Below, piece by piece: positions 32,415 through 43,756 of a stretch of DNA of 64,000 nt. Where the stretch lies: NCBI RefSeq assembly GCF_027943255.1, contig NC_072893.1, forward strand, positions 112,653,784-112,717,783, in the 5' to 3' direction. This DNA is from Anastrepha obliqua (Eukaryota > Arthropoda > Insecta > Diptera > Tephritidae). The position numbers and the translations under genes are program-made. Numbering within the stretch: the stretch's first letter is position 1; every line of letters begins with the position of its first letter. The notes under the pieces are model-generated. The model searched no databases. It saw nothing but the letters and a program-made list of their open reading frames with translations, and was not told where the DNA came from.

Positions 32415-33110
32415 GACTGTCCTGACCCATGCATGATTGGTCTGGATGAGTATACTCCCTCTCGTGGGAGTCAGGAGACTACAACGCGCTGTGGCCATCT
32501 GTTGCGTCTGTCTTAGTCTATCACCACTTGATGTTTTCATCCAAGGACTATCTGCAGAGTAGGCTGGACAACATAGTAGGCATGGACTTCGATTCAACGA
32601 TCCACATCATGCCCCTTGACTCCATGCATGGAATGCATGCATCTGTGTTTCAAGCGGAGCTGTATGCTGTTCAGGAAGCGATGAACTTTGTTGTGAAAAA
32701 CAGATGGAGAGGCAGATCTATATGTATCTGCAGCGACAGCCAATCTGCGCTCATGGCCTTATACAGCCCCCAAACCACTTCAAGGGGCGTCGAGTTCTGT
32801 AAATCCAGGCTTAACTATGTCGGTAGACATAATAGCTTGATGCTTGATGCTTGAAGCTCTGCTGCGTGCGTCTGCTCCGTCTTCGCTCGAATCAGGCTTT
32901 AGGTCTCTGGCACTGATGTGTTAAAAAGCGACCCCCTTGGCTCCTTGGCATTACAAGATCTACTCAAATTCCTTCGGGGGTTGGGTAGATTTAAAGAAAA
33001 TTAAAATTGAATCCGAGTGCAGTTCAATGGATTTAATTGTGTCTGACTGCTGCACTTGCTAGTCTGTCCCGACAAAAAAAAACCAATAATAAAAAAAAAC
33101 AAAAAAGACT
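32415..33110 (+). mobile_element. I-group LINE fragment (family B), internally deleted
   Basis: Matches the 36285-38440 LINE on the opposite strand: the SLVGVRRLQRAVAICC equivalent, then the RNase H part (HASVFQAELYAVQEAMNFVV, ICICSDSQSALMAL), then a deletion to the 3' end (LALQDLLKFLRGLGRF, SDCCTC) and an A-rich tail at 33080-33110. RNase H Asp and Glu are present, but the domain is interrupted after NYVGRHNSLML. Confidence 0.85.
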
Positions 33111-33247
33111 GTTCTGATTGTAGAAGAATTCTCGATAAAGAAAACTTTAGCCACACAATTTGTGTTCGAAAAGCACCCGAGAGTAGTCAATAAAACGAAA
33201 ACGGCTCATCTCTGCGTGGATATTTATTTCACACATCTAAAATTGCT

Positions 33248-33378
33248 GCGCCGTAGCCGAATGGGTTGGTGCGTGACTACCATTCGAAATTCACAGAGAG
33301 AACGTCGGTTCAAATCTCGGTGAAACACCAAAATTAAGAAAAGCAGGCAGGCAATGGCAAACCTCCGAGTGTATTTGG
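33248..33378 (+). repeat. tRNA-derived SINE, internally deleted
   Basis: The head GCCGTAGCCGAATGGGTTGG and the B box GGTTCAAATCTCG are clear. The body lacks about 35 bases before CAGGCAATGGCAAACCTCC, and similarity stops at 33378. Confidence 0.85.
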
Positions 33379-33419
33379 GAATATTTGGAGTAAATCACGA
33401 ATCATGAATTTTCAAAATC

Positions 33420-33667
33420 AGCAATAAGAATGAAATAAGTAATTATCGATCAAGTTTCAAGCTCTCGTCAATTTCTAAACTTTTTGAAACCTTTGCCAAT
33501 GAAAAAGATGTCACTTGCCACTAAAAGCCTAATTTCATGCAATCAGCATGGATTCGTCACTGGACAATCCGCAGTGTCTAATCTCGCCGTTTTTAGTACC
33601 TAAATATTGAGCCTTCATAACAGGGCAGCAAGTCGACTGTATTTACACGGATTTGTGATTTGAGACG
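33420..33667 (+). pseudogene. LINE reverse transcriptase fragment
   Basis: Broken frame with SSISKLFE, SLISCNQHGFVTGQSAVSNL and DCIYTDL blocks, the same order as in the LINE at 24600-24850 (KLSERI, PEQLGFFPSRSTASNL, VYTDFSKAFD). Truncated on the right by a mariner fragment. Confidence 0.7.
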
Positions 33668-33878
33668 CTCTTTGACCTCCATGAAAAGCAAAGAAGAGCA
33701 GGTGTCGAAAATATTGATTTTTGCCTAAATAACCCAAAAAATAATTAACATAGTTTTGTGGAGCAGAAAGAGTTCTATCGAATAAATACTTACCCTTCGC
33801 CAAACATCAAACAAATCGTTGTAAAAGAAAAAATATATAAAAATGCTATGAACCTAGTCCCCAATCCATTAACGTATT
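33668..33878 (-). mobile_element. Mariner 5'-end fragment
   Basis: Matches the right end of the mariner at 51967-52919. Minus-strand FRHLLFFAFHGGQRA (HTH start) and the terminal GGGGACTAGGTTCATAGC. Only about 210 bp. Confidence 0.75.
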
Positions 33879-33879
33879 T

Positions 33880-34735
33880 TTCCGAAAATATGACATCCTC
33901 CGAAAATAAGCCCTATCGTAATTTTCGGAGCTTTTTGTAAAATAAGACATCCCGCGAAAATAAGCCCTAGTTAAAATAATGTGACAAAAAGGATTCGTTA
34001 AAGATGAGTACAAAACGAAGGAACTTTTCCGTCGTGTGCAAAAAGGGAATCGTGGAAGAGAAGAGACGTATGGTTCGTAAATGGAGTGCAGACTACGATT
34101 ACCAGTGTCAACTGGTGGACCAAGGAAATTAGAAAAAACGCAGAGTCGGATCAGGTCGGCAGCCGTTATTTTCTGAGTTAGAAGATTGCATTTGGGAATG
34201 GATTGCAAGCAAAAGACGTGAACAAATTTTTTGCTGAGGGGAAAATTGATCAGATATTGATTCTGGTAGGAATGAAACAAGACATTCAAGGAACATTTGC
34301 GGATGGGAATCAATGAGTATATTGAAAACAGAATGGTGAGAAATCATCGAGATAATTTTTTAAACCCAGGCTTACAAGAAGTTGAGAATTGGGTAAAAAA
34401 TTCATTGGACCTAATAACTGATAGTGACGTTTCCAATGCACTACGAACTGGCTACTTAGATAAGAAGTATTCATTTAACGATAGCTATATTGCAAGATAT
34501 GAGAGATTCGGACCATTGATTCAACAGGAAATGGATTTGGAAAAAATCAGAATATAATTCAGAATTTTATTTATGACGATGTTCTAGAAAAATACGATAT
34601 GACTGTAATTCAATAAATTTAAATGTCTATATTCTGTGCAAAATAAATATTAAATAAAAATATATAAATACACTTTTATTTTTCCCCTCCCCGAAAATAA
34701 GCCCTAGCGCGTATTTTGGATCAAAAAATAAAGTA
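33880..34735 (+). pseudogene. pogo/Tigger-like transposon remnant (CENP-B-type HTH)
   Basis: Both sides carry the motif CCGAAAATAAGCCCTA (33899 and 33955 on the left, 34690 on the right). Between them, MSTKRRNFSVVCKKGIVEE at 34004 and, after frame changes, GSGRQPLFSELEDCIWEWIA and SKRREQI resemble the CENP-B/Tc5-type helix-turn-helix of pogo-like transposases. A 3' block (34300-34557) ends EMDLEKIRI. The DDE centre is missing. The ends are arranged as repeats in the same orientation rather than a simple inverted pair, so the superfamily is tentative. Confidence 0.5.
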
Positions 34736-35785
34736 AGACAGTATCTTATTTATTTATTTTATATTATTTTATAAAGGTTTACATAACAATAAAATTATTA
34801 TACAAACTGAAAGTAGTGCAGCGCTAGCATCGGAGACTATCGGCTAGTGTCTTATTTTCGAAAAATTGAGGTAGAATGAAGTGAGACTAAATCAAAAGTT
34901 ATTTATTAGTTAAAGTTATTTACTAAGCCTAAAATTCACTTAAAAGCTACCCCCTAATTTGGAGCACACATTTTGGAACCCCTTTCCTTTTCACCAGTCT
35001 CTAGACGATCCACAAAAACCTATCAGTCTCAAGCGTCAGAATATCCTGTACCCATTTTTAAAATCACTCCCATGCCATTTTACCATTTAAACAGACTTCT
35101 TTCTTCATCTGAATACTTTCTCAAAATTCCTAATAAGGTAAATTTCTGCAAAATAATAAATTTTGGAATTTCTTTAGTATGAAATATTTAACTGCTTACT
35201 TGAACTTGGAAGTGTAAGTGTATTCATTACTCTAATAAAACAATATATTTTATTTATATTCGCATTATCATATCTTAATAGTTATTTATGCATTTTATTT
35301 TATTTTCTATTTTTCTGTACACATTTTCCTTCCAACACTTTTAGTTTTTGCTGAATTAAAATGCATTTATATGCAAAAAAAAAACACAATCTAAAGAAAT
35401 TTAGCACATTTGCAATTTTGTTCAACTTTGTAATTCAAATACGTACTCGTATGCATGTAAATGTACATTAGAGCGGCTCATCTGTGTGTGCGCCAGAATT
35501 TCGCAGTTAGAATTTTAATCGCTCGCCGCTTAAAGACTTACCACTTTGTCGAAAAACCTGATTCATCGTCTTAGAAGACCATCCAAACCCGGCTCCAGAG
35601 ATTTTTAGGTTTCACAAAATTGAACAAAAATCTGTGAGGTGAGAATTGTATTCGTTTAGAGCTGTTCGAGTTCGCCTGATATACGGTTTGAAACCAGCAT
35701 CGCAACAGCGTTTATCAATTAGTGAAAATTGATGCTTCAAAAAGCGGTTAACAGGATGTGTCAAAACTCTAAAAAACAAGATGAA
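34736..35785. other. No gene seen
   Basis: About 1 kb, AT-rich, nothing recognised. Confidence 0.4.
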
Positions 35786-35925
35786 AAGGTAAACAAGGAA
35801 TATTATATGGACATTATGTGGCGTATGAGACAGCAAATTCTATGAGGAATGTCAGATTTGTTGAAAAAAACGATTTATTCTTTCGGGAACTATTTCGACG
35901 ATGTTGGGTGCAATTAAGTAATAAA
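35786..35925 (+). pseudogene. Possible mariner fragment
   Basis: EKVNKEYYMDIMWRMRQQI resembles the mariner block between the first and second catalytic Asp (usually VNKEYYLxVMRRLR). It is too short to be sure. Confidence 0.4.
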
Positions 35926-36149
35926 TTAAAATAATTCCTTTGTGCTTATACATAAATACATAGAACTTAGCGCTTTTGTGAAATATGCTTTTATTATAAG
36001 CACTTTAAGGTTTTTCAACTCTTGCTATTTGTTATAATTTTCTGTGAAAATAGATAGGTTTTGATTGAAAAGAAATATGTATGTATATAAAGGGAATATT
36101 TTGGAAAATAAATGAGAGAAAAATTTTAATTTTAAAATTGAAGCAACGA

Positions 36150-36280
36150 ATTTCATTATTGGACAAGGATTGGATATAGGACTCTTCCCGCAACATTAAA
36201 GAAATAGGACTCTCCCCGCAATGCTTTTATAGCCACGTCATTATTGGTCTAGGATACAGGATTCTGCCCGCAACATTAGG
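36150..36280. repeat. Short imperfect repeats (CCCGCAACATTA)
   Basis: Three units resembling TAGGACTCTTCCCGCAACAT at about 36176, 36207 and 36250, directly before a LINE tail. Confidence 0.55.
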
Positions 36281-36284
36281 CATA

Positions 36285-38440
36285 TTTTTTTTTTTTTTTT
36301 TTTTTTTTTGTCGAGACAACTAGCAAGTACAGCAGTCAGACACAATTAAATCCATCGGATTTCCTTTATAATTTTCTTTAAATCTACCCAACCTCCGAAG
36401 AAATTTGAGTAGATCTTGTAATGCCAAGGAGCCAAGGGGGTCGCTTCTTAACACATCAGTGCCAAAGACCTCAAACCTGATTCGAGCGAAGGCGGGGCAG
36501 ACACACAGGAAGTGGTCCGCCGTCTCATCCTCCTCTTCACAAGCTGGGCAGAGTACACTGTCTGAGATGCCCAACCTTTCCATGTGTTTTGCCCCAGAAA
36601 GTGGCCCGTCATCAGTCCAACCAGCCGTCTGCACTCCCCTCTGCTGATGACAGAAGGATTTGCGACAGTCGATCGGACATGGCAGGTAACATCAGTTTAG
36701 TCCATCTGCAGCCTGCCAAGCTCGCTTGTGGGTGGTAGTTACCCATTTGCTAACCGTGACTGTGACGGCCGCAGAAGGGAGTGGCAAAACGGGCTCTGGG
36801 CCAAAGAAGTTGGCCTCAGAGCCCATCTTAGCTAAGGAGTCAGAGGTCTCGTTACCCGCGATATCCACGTGTCCCGGGACCCATGTTAGCATTAGGCTAT
36901 TATGTCTACCGACATAGCTCAGCCTGGATTCACAGGACTTGACTACCCCTAATGTGGTTGGAGGGCTGTCTAAGGCCATAAGCGCAGCTTGGCTGTCGAT
37001 GCAGATACAAATAAATCTGCCTCTCCATCGTTTTTCGACAACAAAGTTCATCGCTTCTTGAACAGCATACACAACACAAATGCATGCATTCCAAGAGCAA
37101 AGTGCAGTTTTGTCCCGCTAGATTCCACGTAGACCCCAGAGCCGGAGCCATGCTCGGTCCTGGAGCCATCCGTAAAAATGCGAAAACAGTGTTTGCCGGG
37201 CTCATTTTCTGAGTCTCCCCACAACTGAGCCTCTGGTAGCACTACACTGTATCTCTTTTCAAGTACGACCCTTGATGGCATGGAGTCAAGGGACATGGAG
37301 AGAATCGTTGGATCGACGTCCATGCCTTCTCTGTGTTCCAATGCCGGACAAGGGCCGTACCAGTTCCCACTGTGTTTCAGTCTGCAGATGGCCTTCAAGG
37401 CCTCTCCTCGGATGAAAGCATCAAGTGGTGCAACAGATGGCCACAGTGCGTTGTAGTCTCGATAAGGTCCTCCAGACTCCCACTAGGGAAAGTCTGCTCA
37501 TCCAGACCACTGATGCATAGGTGATAATGGGTCTTATCATAGCCGTGTAGATCCATAGGACCTTCCTAGGAGAGAGACCCCACGTTTTCCCAAAAACGCC
37601 TTTGCACTGCCAGAAAGCTGTCAGCGCTTTGGATGCCTTTGTTTCAACGTGTGATTTCCATAGGAGCTTACTATCGAGGATTACTCCAAGATATTTAATT
37701 TCCTTGGATAGCTGGATTGTGACTCCTTTTAGCTTTGGCAGAACGAGTCCATCAAGCTTCCACCTTCTGGTAAAGAGGACAATACCAGTCTTGGCGGGAT
37801 TTGCCGATAGCCCATTCGCACAGCACCAAGTATCAATCCGATCCAGAGTTTTCTGCACTTTCCTGCAGATGTTCATAAGCGAAGGGCCTGTTACCAAACA
37901 AGCAACATCGTCCGCATATGCTTGTGCGTAGACTCCCGAATCGTTTAAGGTGGTGAGCAGAGGATCGATTACCATGCACCAGAGCAATGGAGATAGCACA
38001 CCGCCTGGGGGGCAGCCTCTATTAACCCCAGATGAAACCAGCAGATCTTCATCTGCTCGCACCGAAACGATTCTTTGGGCCAGCATCGAACGAATCCAAT
38101 TTACTAGCACCCGGTCTAGTCGTGCGTACTAGCAGAGTTACACATATTATCACAAGTGGCATTATCAAACGCCCCCTCTATGTCTAAAAAGATACCCATA
38201 GCGTAGTCCCTCCTGTCGATGGCCAGCTCTACCCTAGCAACAAGGTTTTGCAGTGCCGACTCGCAGGATTTTCCACTCTAATAGGCATGCTGAAATAGAG
38301 ACAGAGGGTGAGCCTTCAGCGACTTCTGACGTATGCGCAGTTCCACCAGTCGTTCGAGACTTTTCAGCATGAAAGAGGTCATGCTGATGGGTCTAAAGCT
38401 TTTGGGGCTGGTCTTTTGTGGTTAATTTAATGCAAGGTGA
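36285..38440 (-). mobile_element. 5'-truncated I-group LINE (family B)
   Basis: The 25-T tail at 36285-36309 marks the 3' end. Minus strand: PKSFRPISMTSFMLKSLERL (38400) and FLDIEGAFDNAT (38180), then from 38110 an open frame with GCPPGGVLSPLLWC, QAYADDVACL and KYLGVILDSKLLW. RNase H follows in two further frames (FRIFTDGSRTEHG, ICIDSQAALMAL, WVPGHVDIAGNETSDSLA), then CPACEEEDETADHFLCVCPA and the end SDCCTC. Frame breaks at about 38130, 37410, 37060 and 36650 make it dead. An RNase H residue is retained in each block seen. Confidence 0.9.
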
Positions 38441-38445
38441 CATTG

Positions 38446-38689
38446 CGGCCGCCGTAGCCGAAAGGGTCGGTGCGTGACTGCCATTCGCAATTCACAGAGA
38501 GAACCTAGGTTCGAATCTCGGTGAAACACCAAAATTAAGAAAAACATTTTTCTAATAGCGGTCGCCCCTCGGCAGACAATGGCAAACCGCCGAGTGTATT
38601 TCTGCCATGAAAAGCTCCTCATAAAAATATGTGCCATTCGGAGTCGGCTTGAAACTGTAGGTCCCTCCATTTACGTAACAACATCAAGA
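38446..38689 (+). repeat. tRNA-derived SINE, 3' truncated
   Basis: Head GCGGCCGCCGTAGCCGAAAG to body ACGTAACAACATCAAGA. It starts directly at the 5' end of the family B LINE. The missing 3' part may be the fragment at 39345-39425. Confidence 0.88.
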
Positions 38690-39150
38690 TCTCTCATCTC
38701 TCATCATTTAATTCGCTAATCTAATTGTGTTCTTTTTAGTCAACTTGTATTTAAGTTTGAGCTCGTTTTACTTGTTATTATATTAATGTAATCTTTATGT
38801 TTTTAGACTAAATTAAATAAAGAAAATAAATAAATACTCCGAGGCTAGAGAACACAAATATGCTAAATCAGGTTACGAAAATGGTAATCTGCACGCATTG
38901 ATCACCAATTCTGCTAGGGTGACGTCACTCAAATTGTCAAATTCGCTGAAAACAAAGTAAGAGGACCACGATAGGCGCCATCTCATTATTTTCTCCATCG
39001 TGGAGGAACATACCTACACATATGGTTTTTGCACTTCGATATCACACCACATGATTTTATTGTGAATGAATTTCGGCAACTTTTCAAGAACTCCAAAAAC
39101 TATCAACGAATAATTACAGTATACAACTAACTTGTCGTCGGCTGATTAGT

Positions 39151-39195
<45 letters not shown>

Positions 39196-39344
39196 CAATA
39201 CTCAAATCGTCACTTCGAGGCACCTGTTGTCAGCTAATTTCATACAATGCATTTGGAAAACGTTTAGTAGTTTTAAGTAGTACCCGAGATAAAAAAGTTT
39301 ACATTTTAACTACTAATTACTATTTTATCGTATCTACCTCCCTC
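38690..39344. other. Unassigned insert with a dispersed repeat and a 44-T run
   Basis: Contains a LINE-3'-UTR-like AT-rich stretch to about 38836 (ending AATAAATAAATA), the dispersed hairpin repeat on the minus strand (38875-39010, also at 21327-21455), and a homopolymer of 44 T at 39152-39195. No gene. Confidence 0.6.
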
Positions 39345-39428
39345 CAACATCAAGACGCACACCACAAATAGGAGGAGGAGCTCGGCCAAACACCCAAAAC
39401 GGGTGTACGCGCCAATTATATATACATA
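39345..39428 (+). repeat. tRNA-derived SINE 3' end
   Basis: CAACATCAAGACGCACACCA to GTGTACGCGCCAATTATATA, followed by a TA-rich tail. It has the 3'-terminal 75 bp only. Confidence 0.88.
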
Positions 39429-39458
39429 TACCTCCCATACATTAAAACTGCCTTCTAA

Positions 39459-40629
39459 TATTGGGTAGTCGAAAAAGTCTTTTCGTATTTTGTCAATAGA
39501 TGTGGTTGGACTCATCTATCTCCAGTGCTACCGATCACATTGTGTCATATCATATGGTGTTAAAAAGGTGACATTTTAAGCTGCATTTAACGAAAAAAAA
39601 ATTAAATTCGGAGAAGTTGAAAAAAAGTTATAGCTGTTCAAAAATGAGTGAAAATAATGAAGAAATTCGCTATATTTTGAAAATTTTGTATAAAAAAGGG
39701 AAGAATGCCACGCAAGCCACCAATGAAACTTGTGAAGTTTACGGAGACAATGCTGTATCAGTTAGTGTAGCACAACAATGGTTCGCTCGCTTCCGTTCTG
39801 GAAATTTCGATGTGAAAGATGCACCTCGCTCCGGTCGACCTATCGTTGAAAAGGTCGATGAAATTATGGAAAAGATTGACCAGGACCGTCACATAAGCTG
39901 CCATGACATCGCTAAGGGGATTCTTTGCTGAAACGAAATGAAATCTGAAGCGAATGGTAACAGGAGATGAAGAGTGGATCAAATACGACAATAATGTGCG
40001 AAAAAGATCATGGTGCAAGGGTGGTGAAGCTCAACAAATGGTCGCAAAGCCAGGATTGACGCCTCGAAAGGTTATCCTGTGTTTGGTGTTTGGTGGGATT
40101 GGAAAGGAATCATCCACTAAGAGCTGCTTCAGCCTGCTCGAACGATTGATTCTACACTTTACTGTCAACAACTGATGAGATTGAAGCAAGCAATCAAAAA
40201 AAAAAAAAAAACAAACGGTCAGAACTTATCAGCAGAAAGGGCGTCGTCTTCCATCAGAACAACGCTAGGCCACACACATCCTTGATGACTCGGCAAAAAC
40301 AGGGAGAGCTTGGCTGGGAAGTTTTAATGCATCCACCATATAGCCCTGACCTTGCACCATCAGACAACCATTTGTTTCGGTCAATGCAGAACTCTCTTAA
40401 TGGAGTAAAATTGGCTTCAAGAGAAGCCTATGAAAATTACTTGTCGCAGTTTATCGCCGAGAAACCACAAAAGTTTTACACTGATGGAATAATGTCTGTA
40501 GAAGAAAAATGGCAAAAGGTGGTCGACCAAAATGGTACATATTTAGTTTAATAAAGTTCATCATAAACATAAAAAAAATGAGTTGAAGTTTGATTAGAAA
40601 TACGAAAAGACTTTTTCGACTACCCAATA
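39459..40629 (+). mobile_element. Mariner (DD34D, mellifera-like), decayed
   Basis: The inverted repeats TTGGGTAGTCGAAAAAGTCT (39461) and its mirror ending 40627 are flanked by TA. The transposase starts MSENNEEIRYILKILYKKG at about 39644, with HTH block QATNETCEVYGDNAV and linker RSGRPIV. Part of the region before the first Asp is deleted. Then VTGDEEWIKYDNN (first Asp), FHQNNARPHT (second Asp changed to Asn) and PPYSPDLAPSDNHLFRSMQ (third Asp) follow, ending VDQNGTYLV at 40551. A run of 16 A (about 40197-40212) and several frame breaks show decay. Confidence 0.92.
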
Positions 40630-41250
40630 ATATTGGCTTCTTAAAAACGTATGCTAAATTAAATCGACTCGAAGTAAAAATTTTAGATTTCGCAAAAGGC
40701 GAGTCATCCTAATGTACTACATAACAGTTTGTTTCTTCATTTTAAAATGCTACGTGGCACTTGTGCGCCAGAAGATATGCAAGATTTTGTATTTCTTGTA
40801 CACTCACTTTCAGATTTTAAGATGTGCTGCGTATATATACATACTATACATATGTGAAATTCAAATGCAGGCAGTGTGTGCGACAGTGCCACATACATAT
40901 GAGTAACCTATACTAATATACAAATCTATTTGTACTAATGCGTTAGTACTCTGCAAAATATTATGCGACTAATCTCAAAAAAGAGCATCCCGAAATTAGT
41001 GTCCATTGGAGGAAATTGGGCACTAGTTCGACAAGTTTGAAACACTTCCTCGAAACTTGGAAGTGGTAAGCCTGAGAAGAAAATGTAAATTACCACCCCA
41101 CCCTCACATGACGACCAGAGCATGTGTTATGTCGGAGGCTTGTGACTCTCAAGCATGTGCATTTTTCAGATCAAATATGAAGTCAAGGTTGATAGATTAT
41201 TAGTTTTGGCCAATCTGCTATGGTGAAAAATAAAATTGTGCCAATCAGTC
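40630..41250. other. No gene seen
   Basis: AT-rich sequence without recognised content. Confidence 0.4.
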
Positions 41251-41254
41251 GTTG

Positions 41255-42172
41255 CTCAGATGGCAACCATAGATGACTAGATGGGAAACTCTTTTTCTCG
41301 TGAGAGCGCTGAAAAAGGTACATTTTTTTAACATTCTCCAATATTGCCACACCGGTAGACACACATAAATTGGGTATTTTTTAAACAAAAATTGGGAATT
41401 TTTAGTTTCCACACCACCATTGAGGTTAGTATTTAGCGTGCGGTTGCCCAATAGCCTTATATCACTAAAAACAAGCGCAATCCGTATGAAATATGTACAT
41501 AAATAAGCAAAAAATTTAAAAATTTATATGTAAATGAAATTATTTAAAACTGAAATACAAAAGTAATTTAATAATAATAAAGTAATAAACACGAAAAACA
41601 TAAGTTATAACTAAATACATGACATATTGCAATTTTTTAATATAACACAGAAAGTGGGTAACAAAAAAAAAATTCTCAAACAACGAACAGAATAAGTTAA
41701 AGCAGATTACCTTTAATCTTTGTAAAATATCTCAAACTCAAATTCAATTCCCTTACCTACGCTTTTCAACCATAGAATATTTACGTATATACAAATTTAC
41801 ATAAACCAACACACAGTTTTCAATAAAATGACATTATGTACATAAGACTAATTAAAAGTAGAAGTCGAAAAGGATATAAGAGGCTTTGGAAAATTCTAAA
41901 ATTCCCTTCAATTTAAATTATTATGTTTCAATTGAATTAATTTTAAGACACATAATTACAAATATTTAATCGCGTCATTTTTCCATTAAGCACAAACGAA
42001 CTGGTTTCGTTAGTTATTTTTGGCGCGTTTTTTCTGACAGCCCGCCATTTCGCCTATCAGCTGTTCAAAATCTCATAATGTGTGAATGCTGCCAAGTTTT
42101 GAAACGTCCTCATGGGCGCACTCTCTCTCACAATGAAAGAGTTTCCCATCTTATTATCTATGATGGCAACGA
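41255..42172. repeat. Possible inverted-repeat element of about 0.9 kb
   Basis: About 50 bp at 41262-41310 (GGCAACCATAGATGACTAGA, then GGGAAACTC) recur inverted at 42119-42170 (AAAGAGTTTCCCATCTTATT, then ATGATGGCAAC), roughly 75-80% alike. The interior is AT-rich and non-coding. Target duplications are not evident. Confidence 0.4.
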
Positions 42173-42174
42173 AG

Positions 42175-43756
42175 TAACATAAGTAAAATTTTGTTGATTT
42201 TTTTGTATGTCACCAAGCCAATCTCAAATTTTTCGCTGTCATGTCAATCGGCTGATTCCTTCAAATTCTCTGAGAGTCGGTTAACGATCTGATCTTAGCC
42301 ACACCTTCACCACGATTGTTTATTTGAATTAAAAACAATATAAAATATAAAATTTACAAAAATAGGAAATATTTTTTTTTCTTTTGCCTGTGCAAAGAAT
42401 CCAGTCCTCAGGTCCGCAGGTGTAGTACAACAATGCTATAACCCACCGACTATTTTCTTGCTTGCTGATGAGTGACTTGCCTTTTACAAAGGCAACAGCA
42501 ATGCATTCACTCTTTCTTACTAATACTCGTACATTCATAATTCTCTCATTGTCTTCGTCACTGTCTATGATTTTTCGAAAGCAGTAAATTCGTGAGTCAG
42601 TGCAAGCAATTTGTACGAAACGACACTAACGGTAACGATACAAAAAGGTGTAATTAATCTGTTCATAGAGCAGGATCAAACAAAGGGGAACAGTTCATTC
42701 CATATAAAGGGATTCGAAGTGGCAGTGGTCGCATGCTACTTTGCAACTGATCTCGGACGCATCTGGGACAACTCGCATTTTTTGCAGGGTTATTTTGTGC
42801 ATGTTTGTATGTATGTAAATGTGTGAGGTCGTACATGAAATCAAATATCTAATGCAAAGAGTGAATGTGTGTTTATTCATGCACACATACATACTTACAT
42901 ATATGATTTTTACATTCCAAATTTGCCAAAAACGCCTTTGTGGCTTATTTCAATATAAATTTCAATTCAATATTAAGAAATTGTGCGTTGGCGAAAAATA
43001 CAAAATTTTATTTACATATGTACAATTTTTTTTAATAACAGGAATTTGCGAAATTTTCAAAAATATTTTAAGATGTTTATGGTTCAGAATGAAAAAAAGT
43101 TGTTTAAAATGTTTGCAAAATACGAAAATAAAATTTATTTGGGCAGGAATTTTTAACGAAAAAAGCATTTTTGCTTTTTGTGTTTGCAAGATTCAGCAAC
43201 TACCAAAAACTGAGTTTGCTTTTACATTTAAAAATATTATAAATTCTAGATTGAAAACGAATTAAGCGAAGTAAGCTGATCGCTGTGCTCGGCTTTGCTG
43301 ACGTGTAAAAATGTGCCTTACATGAAATACTTTCTTTCTTTAGTATTTTAGTGCAAATTTTGTTTAATACATTTGCTTAGTAATTGTCGTAAAATATTTC
43401 CTTAAAATCAAGTGATTGGGCATTACTGAAGGCATTAGGCTAAGCCTGTGGAGGTTTTCAAAAACCGAGTTTATTTGCTTAAAAGATGCTCACAAAACTT
43501 CATCTCTCTATTTTAAAAAGTTGTGGCAGATTATTATACCCACAGTGCGTTAAATAACTATAGCACAGGGATTTATTGCCAAGTTTTGAAAATTTATTAA
43601 TTAAGTTAGTTTATATAATTTTAATACTTTTTTATTTTTTTCTTTATTTTTCTACAAAAGCCAATAAATCCATATTTCACACTTTATGCAGATTACAAAA
43701 ATGCAAAAAAATGCGTGAAAAATCAATTTTCGTGAAGTGCAAATTTGAAGTGGCTT
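42175..43756. other. No gene seen
   Basis: About 1.6 kb. Long open frames here are lysine-, phenylalanine- and isoleucine-rich, as expected by chance in AT-rich DNA. No family recognised. Confidence 0.4.

Noticed and set aside
38446..38530. SINE heads as true tRNA genes
   Set aside because: Repeated at many sites with a common non-tRNA body; the acceptor stem is not maintained.
42819..43265. 148-residue frame as a protein-coding gene
   Set aside because: Lys/Phe/Ile-rich, in very AT-rich DNA, with another frame open on the opposite strand and no recognisable domain.
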